NCBI GenBank assembly: GCA_963663845.2
Contig: OY760650.2
Location: 3,410,001-3,474,000, forward strand
Reading direction: 5' to 3'
Origin: Versatilivorator sp963663845
Lineage (GTDB): Bacteria > Acidobacteriota > Terriglobia > Versatilivoradales > Versatilivoraceae
Length of the DNA: 64,000 nt
Both the position numbers and the translations under genes were made by a program. Shown here one piece after another: positions 62,073 to 64,000 of this stretch. How positions within the stretch are numbered: the stretch's first letter is position 1; each line of letters starts with the position of its first letter. A model generated the notes under the pieces. It saw only the letters and a program-made list of their open reading frames with translations, was not told where the DNA came from and made no database searches.

Positions 62073-63305
62073 CTAACGGAACCAGTCGTAGGTCAGTCCC
62101 AGGCTGCGGTCCTTCAGAGGCAGCTCGACTCGCTCGCCGCCTCGGGCCGAGGACTGCTTCAACCCCAATTCCGCCTCCAGGGCCATGGCCACGATGCGTC
62201 CCGAGTTCTTGGGCTCCTTCATGCGGCCCTCCATGGCGGCGATCAGGTCGTCCAGGCACCAGGGGGTGCGCATGCTCCCCCACTGGGGATCGGGCCAGGG
62301 CATCTCCACCCGCCCTTTGCCTCCCGAGGGGGTGTCCACGTCCTGCGTCAGGATCCAGCGCTTGCCGTCGAAGACGATCTCCCCCGTGCTTCCCGAGATC
62401 TTGACTTGAGGGGCTCCGTCCCGGATGTGGACCACCGTGCCGTCCTTGGCCACGATGATCCCCTGTCCCATGAACTCGCTGCTGCCGCGCTCGCGCCGGG
62501 GCTTGTCGCCGATGCCGCTGACCCAGGCCAGCTCGCTGTCCACGAAGTAGGCCCAGCACTGGTGTTGGGACAACAGGGGGACCCGTGCCTCGATGGAGGT
62601 GACGTCCCCGATGGCGCCGCCGGTGACCAGATCCTTGGCCTTGGCGAACGACGGATGGGAAGTCGTGGTGGCCCCGCCCACCAGGGGTACACCGGCCTTG
62701 GCGCAGGCGTTGACCATGTCGTCGGCCTCCTTCAGGGTGAAGGTCATGGGCTTGTCCACGAAGATCCCCTTCACTCCGGCCTCCACCGCCTTGACGGTCA
62801 GGAAGGAGCGGCCCCTGGTGTTGGTTGCGATGGCCAGGATATCCAGGTTCTCCTTCTCGTACATCTCCAGGGCGTCGGTGTAGAGGGCGCTGATGCCGTA
62901 GCGCTCCCCGAACATGGACAGCCGCTTCTTGTCCCGGTCGGCGCCGGCCACCAGCTCTACCTCGGGCCGGTCCCAGATGGCCTCGGCGTAGGTGGACACC
63001 AGGCCCTCCTTGCCGGGATGCTCGTGGTGGTAGAACTTGCGGTGGACGTTCAGCCAGTCGGGAGTGGGACGGTTGGCGCTCTCCAGGTCGTACTTGGGAT
63101 CCTTGTAAGACCCGCCAATATTATCGTAGTCGCGCGTGCCCATGTCGTAGAGCACGCCCATCCAGCCCAGGCCCACCACGCCGCCCCGATACTTGGCTTT
63201 TCCCTTCTTCTTGGGCAGGGCGGCGGGCGCCGCGCCCAGCGAAAGTCCGCTGGCCGAGACCGCTCCCAGGGTCACGGCCGACTTCATGAAGTCACGTCGA
63301 ATCAT
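62073..63305 (-). CDS. Tat-exported Gfo/Idh/MocA-family oxidoreductase, tandem copy 2
   Basis: A 410-residue protein from ATG 63305 (AGGAGA upstream). Tat leader MIRRDFMKSAVTLGAVSASG, nucleotide loop YRGGVVGLGWMGVLYDMG, FVDKPMTFTLKEADDM with D in place of E at the EKP motif, and an ending of DRSLGLTYDWFR shared with copy 3. It is closest to copy 3 and lies 144 bases upstream of copy 1 in transcription order. A role in an exported sugar-modifying step is inferred. Confidence 0.92.
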   Translation of the reverse strand: MIRRDFMKSAVTLGAVSASGLSLGAAPAALPKKKGKAKYRGGVVGLGWMGVLYDMGTRDYDNIGGSYKDPKYDLESANRPTPDWLNVHRKFYHHEHPGKEGLVSTYAEAIWDRPEVELVAGADRDKKRLSMFGERYGISALYTDALEMYEKENLDILAIATNTRGRSFLTVKAVEAGVKGIFVDKPMTFTLKEADDMVNACAKAGVPLVGGATTTSHPSFAKAKDLVTGGAIGDVTSIEARVPLLSQHQCWAYFVDSELAWVSGIGDKPRRERGSSEFMGQGIIVAKDGTVVHIRDGAPQVKISGSTGEIVFDGKRWILTQDVDTPSGGKGRVEMPWPDPQWGSMRTPWCLDDLIAAMEGRMKEPKNSGRIVAMALEAELGLKQSSARGGERVELPLKDRSLGLTYDWFR

Positions 63306-63417
63306 CTTGGTTCTCCTCACTTGTTATGGATTGCAGATCGCGCCGACCGCGGGAATGCAGGCGGACTCGGAGCATGGGTCCCGACAAACCGATTTCAGGC
63401 TACAGCCGGCGGTCTCC

Positions 63418-64000
63418 CTAACGGAACCAGTCATAGGTCAAGCCCAGGCTGCGGTCCGTGAGAGGCAGGTCGACCCGCTCGCCGCCCCTGGCCGAAGACT
63501 GCTTCATCGCCAATTCCGCCTCGAGGGCCACGGCCACCAGCCGGCCCGAGTTCTTGGGCTCCTCCATGCGGCCCTCCATGCAGGCGATCAGGTCGTCCAG
63601 GCAGTAGACGGTGCGCATTCCCAGGCCGAACTGCGGGTTCGGCCAGGGCATCCGGACTCTGCGCTTGCCGGCGGGGGTGTCGATGTCCTGCCACAGGCGC
63701 CAGTAGTGTCGAGTCCTGTCGAAACTCATCTCGCCCTGGCTGCCGGAGATGCGCACCATGGGCGCACCGTCGCGGATGTGGACCACGGTGCCATCCTTGG
63801 CCACGATGATTCCCTGTCCCATGAATTCGCTGCTGCCGCGCTCGCGCCGGGGCTTGTCGCCGGTGCCGCTGACCCAGGCCAGCTCGCTGTCCACGAAATA
63901 GCTCCAGTCCTGGTGTTGGGAGGTGAGGGGCGCCTGGGCCTCGATCGAGGTGACTTCTCCGATGGCCCCGCTCTTGATCAGCTCCTTGGCTTTTTGGAAG
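63418..64000 (-). CDS. Gfo/Idh/MocA-family oxidoreductase, tandem copy 3 (5' part outside window)
   Basis: The frame stays open to the window edge; the visible 194 codons are the C-terminal part (FQKAKELIKSGAIGEVTSIE to DRSLGLTYDWFR). It is very close to copy 2 (EFMGQGIIVAKDGTVVHIRDGAP is almost the same). The N-terminal leader cannot be seen, but a Tat signal is expected from the tandem copies. The stop is at 63418. Confidence 0.9.
   Translation of the reverse strand, partial: FQKAKELIKSGAIGEVTSIEAQAPLTSQHQDWSYFVDSELAWVSGTGDKPRRERGSSEFMGQGIIVAKDGTVVHIRDGAPMVRISGSQGEMSFDRTRHYWRLWQDIDTPAGKRRVRMPWPNPQFGLGMRTVYCLDDLIACMEGRMEEPKNSGRLVAVALEAELAMKQSSARGGERVDLPLTDRSLGLTYDWFR

Overview
The window looks like a chromosomal segment of an uncultured Acidobacteriota-like bacterium. 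This is an inference. It rests on high GC, a TonB-dependent receptor with an N-terminal carboxypeptidase-regulatory-like domain, a DUF5916 outer-membrane protein, a secreted protein with an LPDFVC motif, a DUF1549/DUF1553 plus DUF1501 gene set, and many Tat-exported Gfo/Idh/MocA oxidoreductases. I saw no rRNA, tRNA or CRISPR array.

Layout. 1-9.3 kb: a leucine-rich-repeat protein cut by the window edge, a Gfo/Idh enzyme, an O6-alkylguanine-DNA methyltransferase, then a damaged block. In that block an AT-rich island (about 5.98-8.54 kb) lies between the 3' part of an FnIII/IPT protein and the 5' part of a secreted metalloprotease. The island holds an IS630-type remnant, a membrane protein with a periplasmic-binding-like fold, and a decayed TIR/deoxyribosyltransferase-like domain. 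9.4-19.6 kb: housekeeping and envelope genes (MBL-fold hydrolase, pdxH, threonine aldolase, TonB receptor, PIN/UPF0175 pair, a secreted protein, comM). 19.6-29.9 kb: a minus-strand set (Tat Gfo/Idh, sodium symporter, Tat TIM-barrel protein), then hydantoinase B, a VOC protein, DUF5916 and a heme-binding protein. 30.2-31.1 kb: an ORF-less group II intron inside an interspersed repeat. 31.6-39.3 kb: an apparently solitary DNA methyltransferase and a secreted operon (PPC protein, DUF1549/1553, DUF1501, small glycine-rich protein). 39.4-50.3 kb: amidohydrolase, DUF4143 ATPase, DUF2848, sialidase-like lipoprotein, a galactonate-dehydratase-like enolase-superfamily enzyme, a G1P-dehydrogenase-like enzyme and two tandem Tat TIM-barrel proteins. 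50.5-53.6 kb: McrBC-type restriction. 53.7-60.6 kb: repeat elements, a cupin, a broken Xre/RES pair, two tandem sodium symporters, a cyclase-family hydrolase and an orphan antidote gene. 60.7-64 kb: three tandem Tat Gfo/Idh oxidoreductases, the last cut by the window edge.

How it fits together. Five Gfo/Idh enzymes, three TIM-barrel glycosidase-like proteins, three SSS symporters, a sugar-acid dehydratase-like enzyme and a sialidase-like lipoprotein point to scavenging of complex or modified carbohydrates, with several steps outside the cytoplasm. Defence and conflict genes (McrBC, toxin-antitoxin remnants, the island genes) and two families of terminal-inverted-repeat elements fill the spaces between. 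The most unusual items are the island with its two decayed or unfamiliar genes, the two short repeat families (one nested in the other), the ORF-less group II intron, and an uncharacterised duplicated module shared by the two large secreted proteins at 1-6 kb.
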